Shown here: in pieces, positions 53,739 through 63,939 of the stretch | Numbering within the stretch: the stretch's first letter is position 1 | How the letters are laid out: each line of letters starts with the position of its first letter | Assembly (NCBI RefSeq): GCF_003664035.1 | Contig: NZ_RCCK01000010.1 | Location: 1,240,001 to 1,304,000, forward strand | DNA from: Pedobacter alluvionis | GTDB taxonomy: Bacteria; Bacteroidota; Bacteroidia; Sphingobacteriales; Sphingobacteriaceae | DNA length: 64,000 nt | Direction: 5' to 3' | Notes under the pieces: model-generated | Databases searched by the model: none | The model's input: only the letters and a program-made list of their open reading frames with translations | What the model was told of the DNA's origin: nothing | Translations under genes and position numbers: made by a program

Positions 53739-56700
53739 ATGAAGAAATCTTTACTTTTAAGATTAGTACTGGTTATTGTTGCATTTGTAGGTATTACTTT
53801 TGGTGCTAATGCACAGGTAACCTCATCATCAATGGCAGGAACAATTAAGGACGCTAAAGGCGCCTTACCTGGTGCAAGTGTTAAAGCTACACATACGCCA
53901 ACTGGTACAGTATATTCTGTGTCTACCAATAGCGATGGCCGCTTTACTATAGCCAATATGCGTGTTGGTGGTCCATATACTGTTGAAGTGAGTTTTATTG
54001 GTTATAATCCGGAAAAAATAACAGATTTAAATTTAAAATTGGGTGATCCTTATGTTTTAAATATTGTTCTTTCCGACAATAGTAAGCAATTAAATGAAAT
54101 CGTGATTACTGGAAAAAATGATCCGGTATTTAACAGTAAAAAAACTGGAGCTTCAACGAATATTAGCAAGGAACAGATTCAAAATCTTCCATCACTTTCA
54201 AGATCTTTGACCGATTTTACACGTTTAACTCCTCAAGCAAATGGCAATTCATTTGCTGGTGCTAACAATAGATTCAATAACATTAGTATTGATGGTGCTG
54301 TAAATAACGATGTTTTTGGTTTAGCAGGTAACGGAGCACCAGGCGGTCAGGCTGGTACACAACCAATTTCTCTGGATGCGATTCAAGAATTACAAGTCGT
54401 TTTGGCTCCGTTCGATGTTACTTTAGGAAACTTTGCAGGTGGTGGAGTTAATGCAATTACACGCTCTGGAACCAATAAAGTTGAAGGCTCTGCTTACTTT
54501 TTTGGCAGAAACCAAAATACGGTTGGTAAAAGTGTAGATGGCTTAAATACAAAAGCTGCTCAATTTTATGATACACAATATGGTTTTCGTTTAGGTGCAC
54601 CAATTATAAAAAATAAATTATTCTTTTTTATAAATGGTGAAATGGGCAGAAGACAAGAGCCAACATCATTAAATGTTGGTGACCCAGGTTCAGTTTTATC
54701 TTTAACAGATGCTCAGAGTATTGCAAATACTTTACAAACGAGATATGGTTATGATGCTGGTAGCTACGATGCGGTAAATAGACAAACTCAAAACAATAAA
54801 ATTTTTGCACGTTTAGACTGGAATATTAATGCTAAAAATCAATTAACGATTCGTCATAATTATATTGATGCATTTGATGATAACATCAGCAGAAGTACTA
54901 CTCAATTCCGTTTTGGAAACAATGCATACAAATTTAATAATACGCAGAATGTTTCTGTACTTGAATTAAGAAGTGCAATTTCTCAAACAGTTTCTAACAA
55001 CTTAATTGTTGGTTACCAAAGAATAAGAGATTACAGATCAACTGCAGGATCTTTATTTCCTCAGATTCAAATCAACAATATGAATGGTATTTCTGGTAAC
55101 TCAGTATTAGTGGGTTCTGAAAGGAGTTCTACTGCAAATGAATTGGATCAAGATATTATTGAATTCACTGATAACGTGAAGATTTTTGCCAACAAACACA
55201 CTTTTACATTTGGTACGCATAACGAATTTTTCAAGTTTAGAAACCTGTTTATGAATAACTTCGCTGGAAGTTATACTTATAGTAACTTGAATGATTTTAC
55301 TACAAATGCAAAACCAAATATTGCTGCAGCTACCTATTCAATTGTTCCAGGAGAAGCTTCACCATCGGCTAAATTTAGCGCTGCTCAATTGGGTTTCTAT
55401 TTCCAGGATGAAATTGATGCCTTTAAAGGTTTTAAGTTAATTGCTGGTTTGAGAGTTGATGTACCATTGTTTTTTGATGATCCTGCTGCAAACCCTCTTA
55501 TTCCTACATCTTTTCCTAACCAAAGAACAGATCAAACTCCAAGCGGTCAGATTTTGGTGTCACCGCGTTTAAGCTTCAACTGGGATTTAACAGGTGATAG
55601 ATCTTTACAATTAAGAGGTGGTGCGGGATTGCTAACTAGTCGTGCTCCATTTGTATGGTTGTCTAATCAATTTACAAATAGCGGAATGTTATATGGTGCA
55701 GTAAATGCTACTAATGGTTCTGGTACTTTCATTGCAGATCCAGCAAATCAAAAAGCAGCTGGTGGTTCAGTACAAACCTACGAAGTGAACTTAGCTAATA
55801 ATAACTTTAAAGTACCTCAAGTTTTTAGAACAAATATTGCTGCAGATTTTAAATTACCAGGTGGAATTACCGGTACTTTAGAAGCTTTATTTAGTAAAAC
55901 TGTCAATAATGTATTGTACAGAAACATTAATATGAAACCTGCAATTGGGACGATTAATTCTAGTATAACAGGTGGTGCAGACACTCGTCCATTATTTAAT
56001 TATCCAACAACTGCTGGAAAAGTAAATACAACTTTTACTAACGTATATTATTTAGACAATACTGATAAAGGAAGTACTTACAATTTAACAGCTCAACTTC
56101 AGAAGTCATTTAACTTCGGATTATTTGTATCTGGATCTTATACTTACGGAAAATCTAAAGATATCAACTCTGGAGCAAGCAGTACTGCTTCTTCGAACTT
56201 CGGATTTGTTCAAATTGTTAACGATCCCAATAACCCTGACTTAGCTTATTCTAACTTCGATGTAAGGCATAGAGTAACAGGTGCTTTAAATTATAGCGTG
56301 AAATATGGTAAGAGTAATTCATTTGGAACTACATTCTCATTATTTTATGTAGGTAAATCAGGTTCACCATTTACATACTTATACTTTGGTGATCTTAATC
56401 AAGATGGAAACAACCAAAATGATTTACTTTATGTGCCTAGAAGCGCTAGCGAAATTAAGTTAACAACTTTGACCGTAGGAACTGGAGCAACAGCGCAAAC
56501 TTTTACCCCGGCTCAGCAATGGACAGCATTGGATGCGTTTATTAATAGTGATCCTTATTTAAGTTCTAAAAGAGGTCAATATGCAGAGCGTAATGGTGCA
56601 AGAATGCCATGGGAACATCAATTTGATGTTCGCATTATGCAGGACTTAGGTATTGTTGGAAGTAAAGGAACTAAAAACAGCTTACAGTTATCTCTAGATA

Positions 56701-56909
56701 TCATTAATGTTGGTAATTTGATCAATAAAGATTGGGGGAGATTATATTCATTGTCTAACAATGCATCTACCTTAATTAATTATAACTATAATGCTACGAC
56801 GGGTGGTGGATATACTTTCCGTGCTCCTACAGGTGGTACCGCATATCAAGTTTCTCCATTTGCTTCAAGATGGCAGGCACAAATCGGTGTTCGTTATAAC
56901 TTTAACTAA
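53739..56909 (+). CDS. TonB-dependent outer-membrane receptor with CarbopepD_reg domain
   Basis: The 1056-residue protein starts with a signal peptide (MKKSLLLRLVLVIVAFVGITFGANAQ), followed by a carboxypeptidase-regulatory-like domain (residues about 30-115, SMAGTIKDAKGALPGASVKA), a plug domain (NRFNNISIDG region) and a 22-strand beta-barrel ending in WQAQIGVRYNFN, with a terminal aromatic residue. It should import a large substrate using TonB energy. No SusD partner follows, and the substrate is unknown. I prefer the ATG at 53739 to 53655, since only it gives a proper signal peptide. Confidence 0.93.
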   Translation: MKKSLLLRLVLVIVAFVGITFGANAQVTSSSMAGTIKDAKGALPGASVKATHTPTGTVYSVSTNSDGRFTIANMRVGGPYTVEVSFIGYNPEKITDLNLKLGDPYVLNIVLSDNSKQLNEIVITGKNDPVFNSKKTGASTNISKEQIQNLPSLSRSLTDFTRLTPQANGNSFAGANNRFNNISIDGAVNNDVFGLAGNGAPGGQAGTQPISLDAIQELQVVLAPFDVTLGNFAGGGVNAITRSGTNKVEGSAYFFGRNQNTVGKSVDGLNTKAAQFYDTQYGFRLGAPIIKNKLFFFINGEMGRRQEPTSLNVGDPGSVLSLTDAQSIANTLQTRYGYDAGSYDAVNRQTQNNKIFARLDWNINAKNQLTIRHNYIDAFDDNISRSTTQFRFGNNAYKFNNTQNVSVLELRSAISQTVSNNLIVGYQRIRDYRSTAGSLFPQIQINNMNGISGNSVLVGSERSSTANELDQDIIEFTDNVKIFANKHTFTFGTHNEFFKFRNLFMNNFAGSYTYSNLNDFTTNAKPNIAAATYSIVPGEASPSAKFSAAQLGFYFQDEIDAFKGFKLIAGLRVDVPLFFDDPAANPLIPTSFPNQRTDQTPSGQILVSPRLSFNWDLTGDRSLQLRGGAGLLTSRAPFVWLSNQFTNSGMLYGAVNATNGSGTFIADPANQKAAGGSVQTYEVNLANNNFKVPQVFRTNIAADFKLPGGITGTLEALFSKTVNNVLYRNINMKPAIGTINSSITGGADTRPLFNYPTTAGKVNTTFTNVYYLDNTDKGSTYNLTAQLQKSFNFGLFVSGSYTYGKSKDINSGASSTASSNFGFVQIVNDPNNPDLAYSNFDVRHRVTGALNYSVKYGKSNSFGTTFSLFYVGKSGSPFTYLYFGDLNQDGNNQNDLLYVPRSASEIKLTTLTVGTGATAQTFTPAQQWTALDAFINSDPYLSSKRGQYAERNGARMPWEHQFDVRIMQDLGIVGSKGTKNSLQLSLDIINVGNLINKDWGRLYSLSNNASTLINYNYNATTGGGYTFRAPTGGTAYQVSPFASRWQAQIGVRYNFN

Positions 56910-56933
56910 TACTTAATTCACCTTATATATTAT

Positions 56934-56968
56934 AAAGCCCCGATCATTCGATCGGGGCTTTTGTTTTT
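56934..56968 (+). terminator. Terminator of the TonB-dependent receptor gene
   Basis: AAAGCCCCGATC and GATCGGGGCTTT pair perfectly around ATTC, followed by a T-rich tail (TTGTTTTTT). This is a strong rho-independent terminator. The rest of the gap to 57284 shows nothing I can name. Confidence 0.9.
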
Positions 56969-57284
56969 TACTACTATTTTAAAACAAGCTGATTGTCTAT
57001 TCAGGGAAGTTTTCGTGTAATAAAATAACTACTTCATGTAAAAAATAATAGTTGCTTAATAGTAGATACGTATTTTTATAAAGGAAAACAAAAAAGCTAT
57101 TATGAAACGCACGCTCTCTACGAAAATATTCCTTTTCGCCAATTAGATTATAATGTTTTGCTTTTAAGCAATTCATCCCTCCAAATCTGATTCAATTTTA
57201 ATACCTAAACTTTTGTGCTTTTTATAATAGATCATCCATTGTTTTACCTAACGATTAAATCTATATGAATTAAAACAGCTAAAC

Positions 57285-58490
57285 ATGAAAAAAATCTATT
57301 ACGCTATTGCAGTACTCATTATTTTTTTGAGTGCATGTAAAAAAGAAACTTCTGTAAAGGAAGAACAATCTCAAAACACTCCAGGAAAAGTGATCACCTA
57401 TCATCTAAAAAATGGTGGAGAAGTAACTGTATCGATTAACAACAAAGGAGAATACGTTGTTGGAGGTGATGTTATTTTATCAAAAGACCAGATTGCCTAT
57501 TTGGAATATAATAAAGTAGGCAGTGGTAAAGAAACAACACCTAGGAGTACATTTACCGGAGAGTATCAAAAGTTATGGCCTGGTGGAATCATTTACTATG
57601 TGATTAATGATGCCAGTCATAGTTCAGATATCTTAAATGCGATGAGCGATTGGGAGGCCAGTACGCCAATACGTTTTGTACAACGAACTAATCAAGCTAA
57701 TTATGTGAATTTTCAAGGAGCTCCACCCAATGGGGGAGGAGATTCTCAATTGGGTATGGTAGGTGGGCAACAGCTCATTAGATTATCCGCCGGTGCAGAT
57801 AAATCTACGGTTATCCATGAAATTGGTCATGCCGTGGGGCTGATGCACGAACAAACCAGAACTGACCGCGATCAATATATAAATATCGATTTTTCCAATA
57901 TCAATAATGATTGGAAAGATCAATACAAAACTTATGATGTGCTAGGTAGATCTGGATTTCAAATAGGAACATTTGATTATAATTCGGTGATGTTATATCC
58001 TTCAAGTGTGCCTGAAGCAAGAGTAGGTTCAAATACGTCACCACAAATGACCAGAAAAAATGGAACTACTTGGGGGTATAATTCTTATCTATCTCAGGGG
58101 GATATTGATGGTGTGAACTATTTATATAAAAAGTTATATATGAGACTAGTTTTTGAAAGTGTGAGCAATGAGCAAACAGACAATACTTATGCCTATGAAA
58201 GTGCAGTCTATTTGAAGTTTTATACTGATGAGACATGCACAATTCCAGCTATTCTCAACTCAAAATTAAAAATTTCCTATGGGATTATAGTGAGGACATA
58301 TAATAGAAGTAATTTGATAGATAGACATCAGCTTTTAAATTATGTAACATTTGAGCCGGGAAAGGATAGCTATTATATTGATTCGTCTACTGCTAATCTT
58401 ATAATAGATTACGGCCTTGAAAGTGGTACATACGAAGATGTTTTGCAACCAACGATATATCATCCAAATTACTTCTATACCTATTGGTAG
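57285..58490 (+). CDS. Astacin-like (M12A) zinc protease lipoprotein
   Basis: A 401-residue lipoprotein: signal peptide with lipobox FLSAC (Cys near 19), so probably anchored to a membrane. The protease domain carries the zinc motif HEIGHAVGLMHE (near residue 178) and Met-turn SVMLYPSS with a Tyr zinc ligand. It should digest proteins outside the cytoplasm. The C-terminal about 120 residues form an unrecognised beta-rich domain. Upstream codon use is A/T-rich. Weak terminator-like AAGCCCAG / CTGGGTTT follows at 58587-58619. Confidence 0.92.
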   Translation: MKKIYYAIAVLIIFLSACKKETSVKEEQSQNTPGKVITYHLKNGGEVTVSINNKGEYVVGGDVILSKDQIAYLEYNKVGSGKETTPRSTFTGEYQKLWPGGIIYYVINDASHSSDILNAMSDWEASTPIRFVQRTNQANYVNFQGAPPNGGGDSQLGMVGGQQLIRLSAGADKSTVIHEIGHAVGLMHEQTRTDRDQYINIDFSNINNDWKDQYKTYDVLGRSGFQIGTFDYNSVMLYPSSVPEARVGSNTSPQMTRKNGTTWGYNSYLSQGDIDGVNYLYKKLYMRLVFESVSNEQTDNTYAYESAVYLKFYTDETCTIPAILNSKLKISYGIIVRTYNRSNLIDRHQLLNYVTFEPGKDSYYIDSSTANLIIDYGLESGTYEDVLQPTIYHPNYFYTYW

Positions 58491-59006
58491 ATTTTTTGTA
58501 AACGAATAATTAGATAAAAAGCAAAAATAAATATCTAAAGACACGCGATTTACTTCTATAGTAGTACATAAAAAATAATACTTTTCAAGCCCAGTACGTT
58601 TCAAAAACCTGCTGGGTTTATTAATTTATTCCTCTCTGCCAACCAGTTCTATTGCAAATGTTGGAAGACACATCGCTATGTATTTACAAGGCAAAAAGGA
58701 TTACTATACCTCATAGGTGATCCTTATTTTATTAATGTACTTTGCTCTTTCTCAAGTAAAATATTTCGTCATCGATTTCAAATTGTTTTTACCAAAGATT
58801 ATATATTTGTTGGTTAAAGTATATTTAATAATCAGTAAAATACATATTAAGTTTTTGTTTTTTATTGCAGGTTTTTGTATATTATATGTAATAATACCCC
58901 TACAAATATGTGGGGGGCTAAAAAAGCAACTAGAATATATGGTTATGGACCAAGCTGGTGGTTACAAGTTCTAAGTAGTTTCCTATTTTACTTAGCGTCT
59001 TATCTC
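58491..59006. other. A/T-rich gap between the protease and purM
   Basis: It holds a weak hairpin (58587-58619) and hydrophobic A/T-rich open stretches. One of them (58717-58974) could encode 85 residues of transmembrane-like sequence but looks like low-complexity noise. No gene is supported. Confidence 0.45.
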
Positions 59007-60188
59007 TTAATTATAAACAAAAGTCCCCTTTTCGCTTTCGATAGTTACCTGTTTCTGATCGCCTTTTTCTACACGACCGATGATCTGCGCATCGATATTA
59101 AAGCTTTTCGAAATTTCGATAATGTGATCTGCAATTTCTTGTGGTACATATAGCTCCATACGGTGGCCCATATTAAATACCTTGTACATTTCTTTCCAAT
59201 CCGTGCCCGATTGTTCCTGAATCAGGTTAAACAGTGGCGGAATAGGGAAGAGGTTATTCTTGATGACATGGATATCATCATTGATGAAATGTAATACTTT
59301 AGTTTGCGCACCGCCACTACAGTGTACAATGCCATTGATCTGGCTGCGGTAGCTTTCTAAAATCTTTTTAATTACAGGTGCATACGTGCGGGTTGGCGAT
59401 AATACCAGTTTACCAACGGTGGTTTTGCCAAAACCTTCAATCTCGATTTCTTCTGTTAATTGTTTCTTACCAGAGAAAACCAGGTCGAAAGGAACGGCCG
59501 GATCAAAACTTTCAGGGTAGTTATTGGCAATAGCTTTCTCAAAAACATCATGACGGGCAGAGGTTAATCCATTCGATCCCATACCACCATTGTATTCGGT
59601 TTCGTAAGTCGCTTGTCCGGATGAGGCTAAGGCCACAATTACGTCGCCAGGTTTAATGTTATCATTGCTGATAATGTCTTCGCGCTTTAAGCGACAAGTC
59701 ACCGTAGAATCGACGATAATGGTTCTTACCAAATCGCCCACATCTGCCGTTTCGCCACCTGTTGAGTAAATAGAGATGCCCTGTTCGCGTAAGTCGGCTA
59801 AAATTTCTTCTGTTCCGTTAATTACAGCCGCGATTACTTCACCTGGAATCAGGTTTTTATTCCGCCCGATGGTTGAGGATAACAAAATATTATCGGTAGC
59901 ACCCACGCAGATTAAATCGTCGATATTCATGATAATGGCATCTTGTGCAATGCCTTTCCATACGGAAATATCTCCGGTTTCTTTCCAGTATACATAAGCT
60001 AAAGAAGATTTGGTACCGGCGCCATCGGCGTGCATGATATTGCAATAGGCCTCGTCACCACCTAAAATATCTGGGATGATTTTGCAGAACGCTTTAGGGA
60101 AAATTCCTTTGTCGATGTTTTTGATGGCATTATGCACATCTTCTTTTGAGGCAGAAACGCCGCGTTGATTGTACCTGTTATCACTCAT
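59007..60188 (-). CDS. purM: Phosphoribosylformylglycinamidine cyclo-ligase, PurM-type
   Basis: The 393-residue enzyme closes the imidazole ring in purine synthesis (step 5). It has the PurM fold: YNQRGVSASKEDVHNAI N-terminus, HADGAGTKSSLAYVY with the ATP-binding motif, GGETADVGDLVRT and the central TxxxYN-like ATYETEYNGGMGSNG. It is longer and more divergent than E. coli PurM, as is usual in this phylum. Monocistronic. Confidence 0.88.
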   Translation of the reverse strand: MSDNRYNQRGVSASKEDVHNAIKNIDKGIFPKAFCKIIPDILGGDEAYCNIMHADGAGTKSSLAYVYWKETGDISVWKGIAQDAIIMNIDDLICVGATDNILLSSTIGRNKNLIPGEVIAAVINGTEEILADLREQGISIYSTGGETADVGDLVRTIIVDSTVTCRLKREDIISNDNIKPGDVIVALASSGQATYETEYNGGMGSNGLTSARHDVFEKAIANNYPESFDPAVPFDLVFSGKKQLTEEIEIEGFGKTTVGKLVLSPTRTYAPVIKKILESYRSQINGIVHCSGGAQTKVLHFINDDIHVIKNNLFPIPPLFNLIQEQSGTDWKEMYKVFNMGHRMELYVPQEIADHIIEISKSFNIDAQIIGRVEKGDQKQVTIESEKGTFVYN

Positions 60189-60516
60189 GTTGCCGCAAAG
60201 ATAGTTTTTTAAGGTGGAAGGTAAAAGGGGAGAAGATAGAAAGGTGGTAGAAAGTCCGAAGTCTGGATTCCGAAGTCCGGAGTCGATGGTGCAGATATTA
60301 ATTTGCGTTGGGTTTTACTTGCACGGGCTTTTCTTAACAATATAATTGAAAAAGGTTTTGGAAGTGAAAGTTAGTTTTCTATAGGAGCCTGTAGCCCCGC
60401 TTTTACTTCTGCTGTCTCTACTTTATATAGAGTGAACGCAAATATTTAATTATTTTTTGCTCCTATGCCGCAGGGCATCAAACTTTTGAGGCATCAAAAG
60501 TATGCAAAAATGCTTT

Positions 60517-60707
60517 GTCAATCCGGCAAGGTGGCTTCTCAATACCCACGCTCATCAAAAAAACAGCGGCACTTCGTTTTGTGTTCAATTTATATTAAAC
60601 ATTGATTCATTGCAAATGAACACAAAACCACTGCGTTTTAGGTTTGGTACTGCCGTTTGTGCTATTGAACACCTGTTTTTTTGATTCTACTGCCACTTGG
60701 GATTGAC
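60517..60707. repeat. Nested inverted-repeat element, about 190 bp
   Basis: Three pairs of exact arms nest inside one another: GTCAATCC (60517-60524) / GGATTGAC (60700-60707); ATCAAAAAAACAG (60554-60566) / CTGTTTTTTTGAT (60673-60685); GTTTTGTGTTCA (60576-60587) / TGAACACAAAAC (60617-60628). This could be a small non-autonomous mobile element or a structured RNA. Confidence 0.65.
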
Positions 60708-60816
60708 AGCGTCCTTCGGTAAAGCCTGTGGTTTTTCAAAGCGGGTCAGCATGATGCCCAAAACTATTCGTAAAAAAGTTATCGATAAACGGTAGGACTT
60801 TATATAAGGACGGTAA

Positions 60817-60995
60817 AATCGGGCTTAGGTACAGCGGGCTGATTCCTTGTGGCTGGGGTTTTCCCTGCACAGACCAATGTTAAATAAACCTGATTGTATA
60901 GATGCTGTAAACGATGAATTAAAGACATAGAAAAAATTTACAGCAGGAAGAAAAGCAGGACTGCTGTAACCGATGAGCACAGGTATTGCTTTCCA
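60817..60995. repeat. 179-bp direct repeat, copy 1
   Basis: It begins AATCGGGCTTAGG and ends GGTATTGCTTTCCA; copy 2 lies exactly 356 bp further on. Contains AATTAAAGACATAGAAAAAA and GGAA(G)GAAAAGCAGGACT, and both ends match, with a few changes. Confidence 0.8.
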
Positions 60996-61172
60996 AAACA
61001 ATTTGAACTAATAACATGAATGGTATACAAAGACCAGCTATTGCAAAATTAAGTTTCTGTTTTTTTTGGAAGTGAGCGTTCATTTTTCATGGCGGCTTTC
61101 AGTCCCGCTTTTCCTCCTGCCGTTTTAAATTTCGGGTATTAAAAAAACTGTCGATTAAAACGGCATCCGTAC

Positions 61173-61351
61173 AATCGGGCTTAGGTACAGCGGGCTGATT
61201 CCTTGTGGCTGGGTTTTTCCCTGCACAGGCCTATCTAAAATAAACCTGATTGGATGGATGCTGTGAACGATGAATTAAAGACATAGAAAAAATTTACAGC
61301 AGGAAGGAAAGCAGGACTATTTTAACCGATGAGCACAGGTATTGCTTTCCA
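61173..61351. repeat. 179-bp direct repeat, copy 2
   Basis: Matches copy 1 at 60817-60995 throughout, including the ending. Differences are substitutions, with no large insertions. A shorter related piece may occur at 36001-36110. Confidence 0.8.
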
Positions 61352-61511
61352 GAAAAAAGCCTTTGCCAACATAAAGCAATTTCGATTAGATCCTGAACCA
61401 AGTTCAGGAGGACGCTACTTCGGAATCGCAGCTGATGGGCTTACGTAGTAGCGATCGTTGTAAGATTGCTTCATCGTTCATCTTCGCAATGACGGATTTA
61501 TGAAAACAAAA

Positions 61512-61539
61512 AAGGCGTAGAGTATAAACCCTACGCCTT
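61512..61539 (-). terminator. Terminator of glnN
   Basis: AAGGCGTAG / CTACGCCTT pair exactly around a 10-nt loop; on the minus strand the stem is followed by TTTTTTGTTTT. Confidence 0.8.
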
Positions 61540-61562
61540 AAACCTTTTAGCTTACGCCTTTC

Positions 61563-63737
61563 TTATTTCATGAATAATAATTCTCTGAATTTTGGTAAAG
61601 GCCAAACGCTATCGTCAACAATTTGTTCTAATTTATCAGCATGGTAACGGATGATATCGAAGTAAGATTTAACTTTCTCATCGTAGGCAATCGCTTTTTC
61701 GCGGGTATCTTCGATTTTGTTGGTTACTTTACGTTCTTCTAACATCGCATCGATATTGGTTTTCACAATTTCTAAATGCTCAGTTAATTTTTTAACGATA
61801 TCAATAGAAACTTTGCTATCTACACCAATTGCTTTTAATCCCTGTACGTTTGCGATCAAAGAGTTTTGGTAAGCAATTGCAGCAGGAATGATAGCGGTGT
61901 TCGCTACTTCACCCATTACACGTGCTTCGATCTGAAGTTTTTTGTAGAAGTTTTCTAACATGATTTCATGACGGGCATGAATCTCACGTGCACTGTAAAT
62001 ACCAGTTGTAGCAAATAATTCAGCAGATTTTTCAGTTAAATAAGCATCTAAAGCTTTTGGCGTAGTTTTGATGTTTGATAAACCACGTGCTGCAGCTTCA
62101 TCTTCCCATTCCTGGCTATAACCATTTCCTTCGAAACGGATGTTTTTAGATTCTTTGATGTATTTTTTGATCACGGTTAATAAAGCGATGTCTTTTTTAT
62201 CACCTTTTTTGATCAATTTATCAACTTCAACTTTAAATTTAACCAATTGCTCGGCCATAATTGCGTTTAAGATCGTCATTGGAGCAGAAGAGTTTGCTGA
62301 AGATCCAACTGCTCTAAGCTCAAATTTGTTACCTGTAAATGCGAAAGGAGAGGTACGGTTACGGTCGGTATTATCTAATAAAATCTGAGGGATTTTAGGA
62401 ATACCTAACCAAAGTGCATTATCTTCTTTGATTTTTTTGCTGATACGTGAGTGCTCAATCTCATCTAATACATCGTTCAGTTGTGAACCTAAGAAGATAG
62501 AGATAATTGCAGGTGGCGCTTCGTTAGCACCTAAACGGTGATCGTTGCTTACTGATGCAATACTTGCACGTAATAAATCGGCATGCTCACTAACTGCTTT
62601 GATGGTGTTTACAAAGAAAGCAAGGAACATTAAGTTATTTTTAGGCGTTTTACCTGGTGCCAATAAGTTTTTACCTGTATCTGTAATTAACGACCAGTTG
62701 TTGTGTTTACCTGATCCGTTGATACCTGCATAAGGTTTTTCGTGTAATAAAACACGGAAGTGGTGACGACGGGCAACTTTTTCCATCAAATCCATCAACA
62801 ATTGGTTGTGATCGATTGCTAAGTTGATTTCTTCATAAATTGGCGCACACTCAAATTGAGATGGTGCAACCTCATTGTGACGGGTTTTTAAAGGAATACC
62901 TAATTTTAAAGCTTCGTTTTCGAAATCTACCATGTAGCTGAATACACGCTCAGGGATAGAGCCGAAATAATGATCTTCTAATTGCTGGCCTTTAGCAGAC
63001 ATGTGTCCGAATAAAGCGCGACCAGTTAACAATAAATCCGGACGGGCGTTGAACAACGACTCATCAACAAGGAAATATTCTTGCTCAATACCTAAAGATG
63101 CATTTACTTTAGTGATGCTTTTATCGAAATACTGGCAAACATCAACAGCAGCTTTATCTAATGCGGCTAATGCTTTTAATAAAGGTGCTTTATAATCTAA
63201 CGCTTCCCCTGTGTAAGATACGAAAACAGTAGGGATGCAAAGGGTTTTACCTGCTTTACTTTCCATAATGAATGCTGGAGATGATGGATCCCAGGCAGTA
63301 TAACCACGGGCTTCGAAAGTATTACGGATACCGCCGTTAGGGAAACTAGAAGCATCTGGTTCTTGTTGAACTAAAGCGCTTCCTGCAAATTTCTCGATAG
63401 CTCCATCTCCACTTGGCTCAAAAAATGAATCATGTTTTTCAGCTGTTGTACCTGTTAATGGCTGGAACCAGTGCGTATAATGCGTTGCGCCGGCACTCAT
63501 TGCCCACGCTTTCATAGCGGTTGCAATTTGGTTGGCATCGTCTGAATTAATTAACTCACCCTGGTTGATAGATGATATTAATTTTTCATATACGTCCTTA
63601 GATAAGAAATCTCTCATTTTTTTCTTATCAAATACATTAGCGCCAAAAAAGTCAGAAATTTTTGCCGCTGGTGCTTTAACTTCTGGTGAAATTCTGTTTT
63701 GAGCCTCTTTTAATGCGATGGTTCTTAAGCTTTTCAT
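61563..63737 (-). CDS. glnN: Glutamine synthetase III
   Basis: A 724-residue GSIII (GlnN) that makes glutamine from glutamate, ammonia and ATP, as is typical in Bacteroidota. The N-terminal half carries ALALRGHMSAK-like and ISKVNASLGIEQEYFLVDE; the catalytic core has MVDFENEALKLG, TRHNEVAPSQFECAP, GINGSGKHNNWS and NDHRLGANEAPPA, and RNRTSPFAFTGNKFELRAVGSS. The protein-like start at 63860 adds 41 Phe- and Asn-rich residues, so I chose the ATG at 63737, which gives the usual length. Divergent from the TonB-like gene. Confidence 0.95.
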   Translation of the reverse strand: MKSLRTIALKEAQNRISPEVKAPAAKISDFFGANVFDKKKMRDFLSKDVYEKLISSINQGELINSDDANQIATAMKAWAMSAGATHYTHWFQPLTGTTAEKHDSFFEPSGDGAIEKFAGSALVQQEPDASSFPNGGIRNTFEARGYTAWDPSSPAFIMESKAGKTLCIPTVFVSYTGEALDYKAPLLKALAALDKAAVDVCQYFDKSITKVNASLGIEQEYFLVDESLFNARPDLLLTGRALFGHMSAKGQQLEDHYFGSIPERVFSYMVDFENEALKLGIPLKTRHNEVAPSQFECAPIYEEINLAIDHNQLLMDLMEKVARRHHFRVLLHEKPYAGINGSGKHNNWSLITDTGKNLLAPGKTPKNNLMFLAFFVNTIKAVSEHADLLRASIASVSNDHRLGANEAPPAIISIFLGSQLNDVLDEIEHSRISKKIKEDNALWLGIPKIPQILLDNTDRNRTSPFAFTGNKFELRAVGSSANSSAPMTILNAIMAEQLVKFKVEVDKLIKKGDKKDIALLTVIKKYIKESKNIRFEGNGYSQEWEDEAAARGLSNIKTTPKALDAYLTEKSAELFATTGIYSAREIHARHEIMLENFYKKLQIEARVMGEVANTAIIPAAIAYQNSLIANVQGLKAIGVDSKVSIDIVKKLTEHLEIVKTNIDAMLEERKVTNKIEDTREKAIAYDEKVKSYFDIIRYHADKLEQIVDDSVWPLPKFRELLFMK

Positions 63738-63939
63738 TAATTCGTTATGTTTTTTGTCAAAAATAGTATATTTTATTAATTCTCGTAAAAGAATCGTGTT
63801 GTTTTTATGAATTTTATTGAAAATGAAATAAAAAAATGTTTTTCGGGTGAGAAATTTCATTTTTTGTAAAGAAAATAGATTTTTCGAATGTTTTATGGAA
63901 TTGAAGATTTCGCTGCATCATGGTATAAAAATAAAAGCT

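Larger units (their letters stand above)
60189..61562. other. Gene-free repeat-rich interval between purM and glnN
   Basis: About 1.37 kb with no supported gene. It contains a nested inverted-repeat element (60517-60707), two ~179-bp direct repeats (60817-60995, 61173-61351), a REP-like patch (61376-61495) and the glnN terminator. A candidate frame at 60502-60684 falls within the inverted repeat and is probably an artefact. Confidence 0.7.

Noticed and set aside
57102..57146. Short ATG frame (MKRTLSTKIFLFAN)
   Set aside because: Only 14 codons with no following coding sequence; too short to support.
58717..58974. 85-codon hydrophobic frame
   Set aside because: A/T-rich low-complexity sequence encodes a chance run of hydrophobic residues. 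There is no promoter or homology that I can recognise.
58875..59153. 92-codon frame overlapping purM
   Set aside because: It runs into the antisense of purM, and its upstream part is A/T noise.
60502..60684. 60-codon plus-strand frame
   Set aside because: It coincides with the nested inverted repeats and reads like low-complexity sequence.
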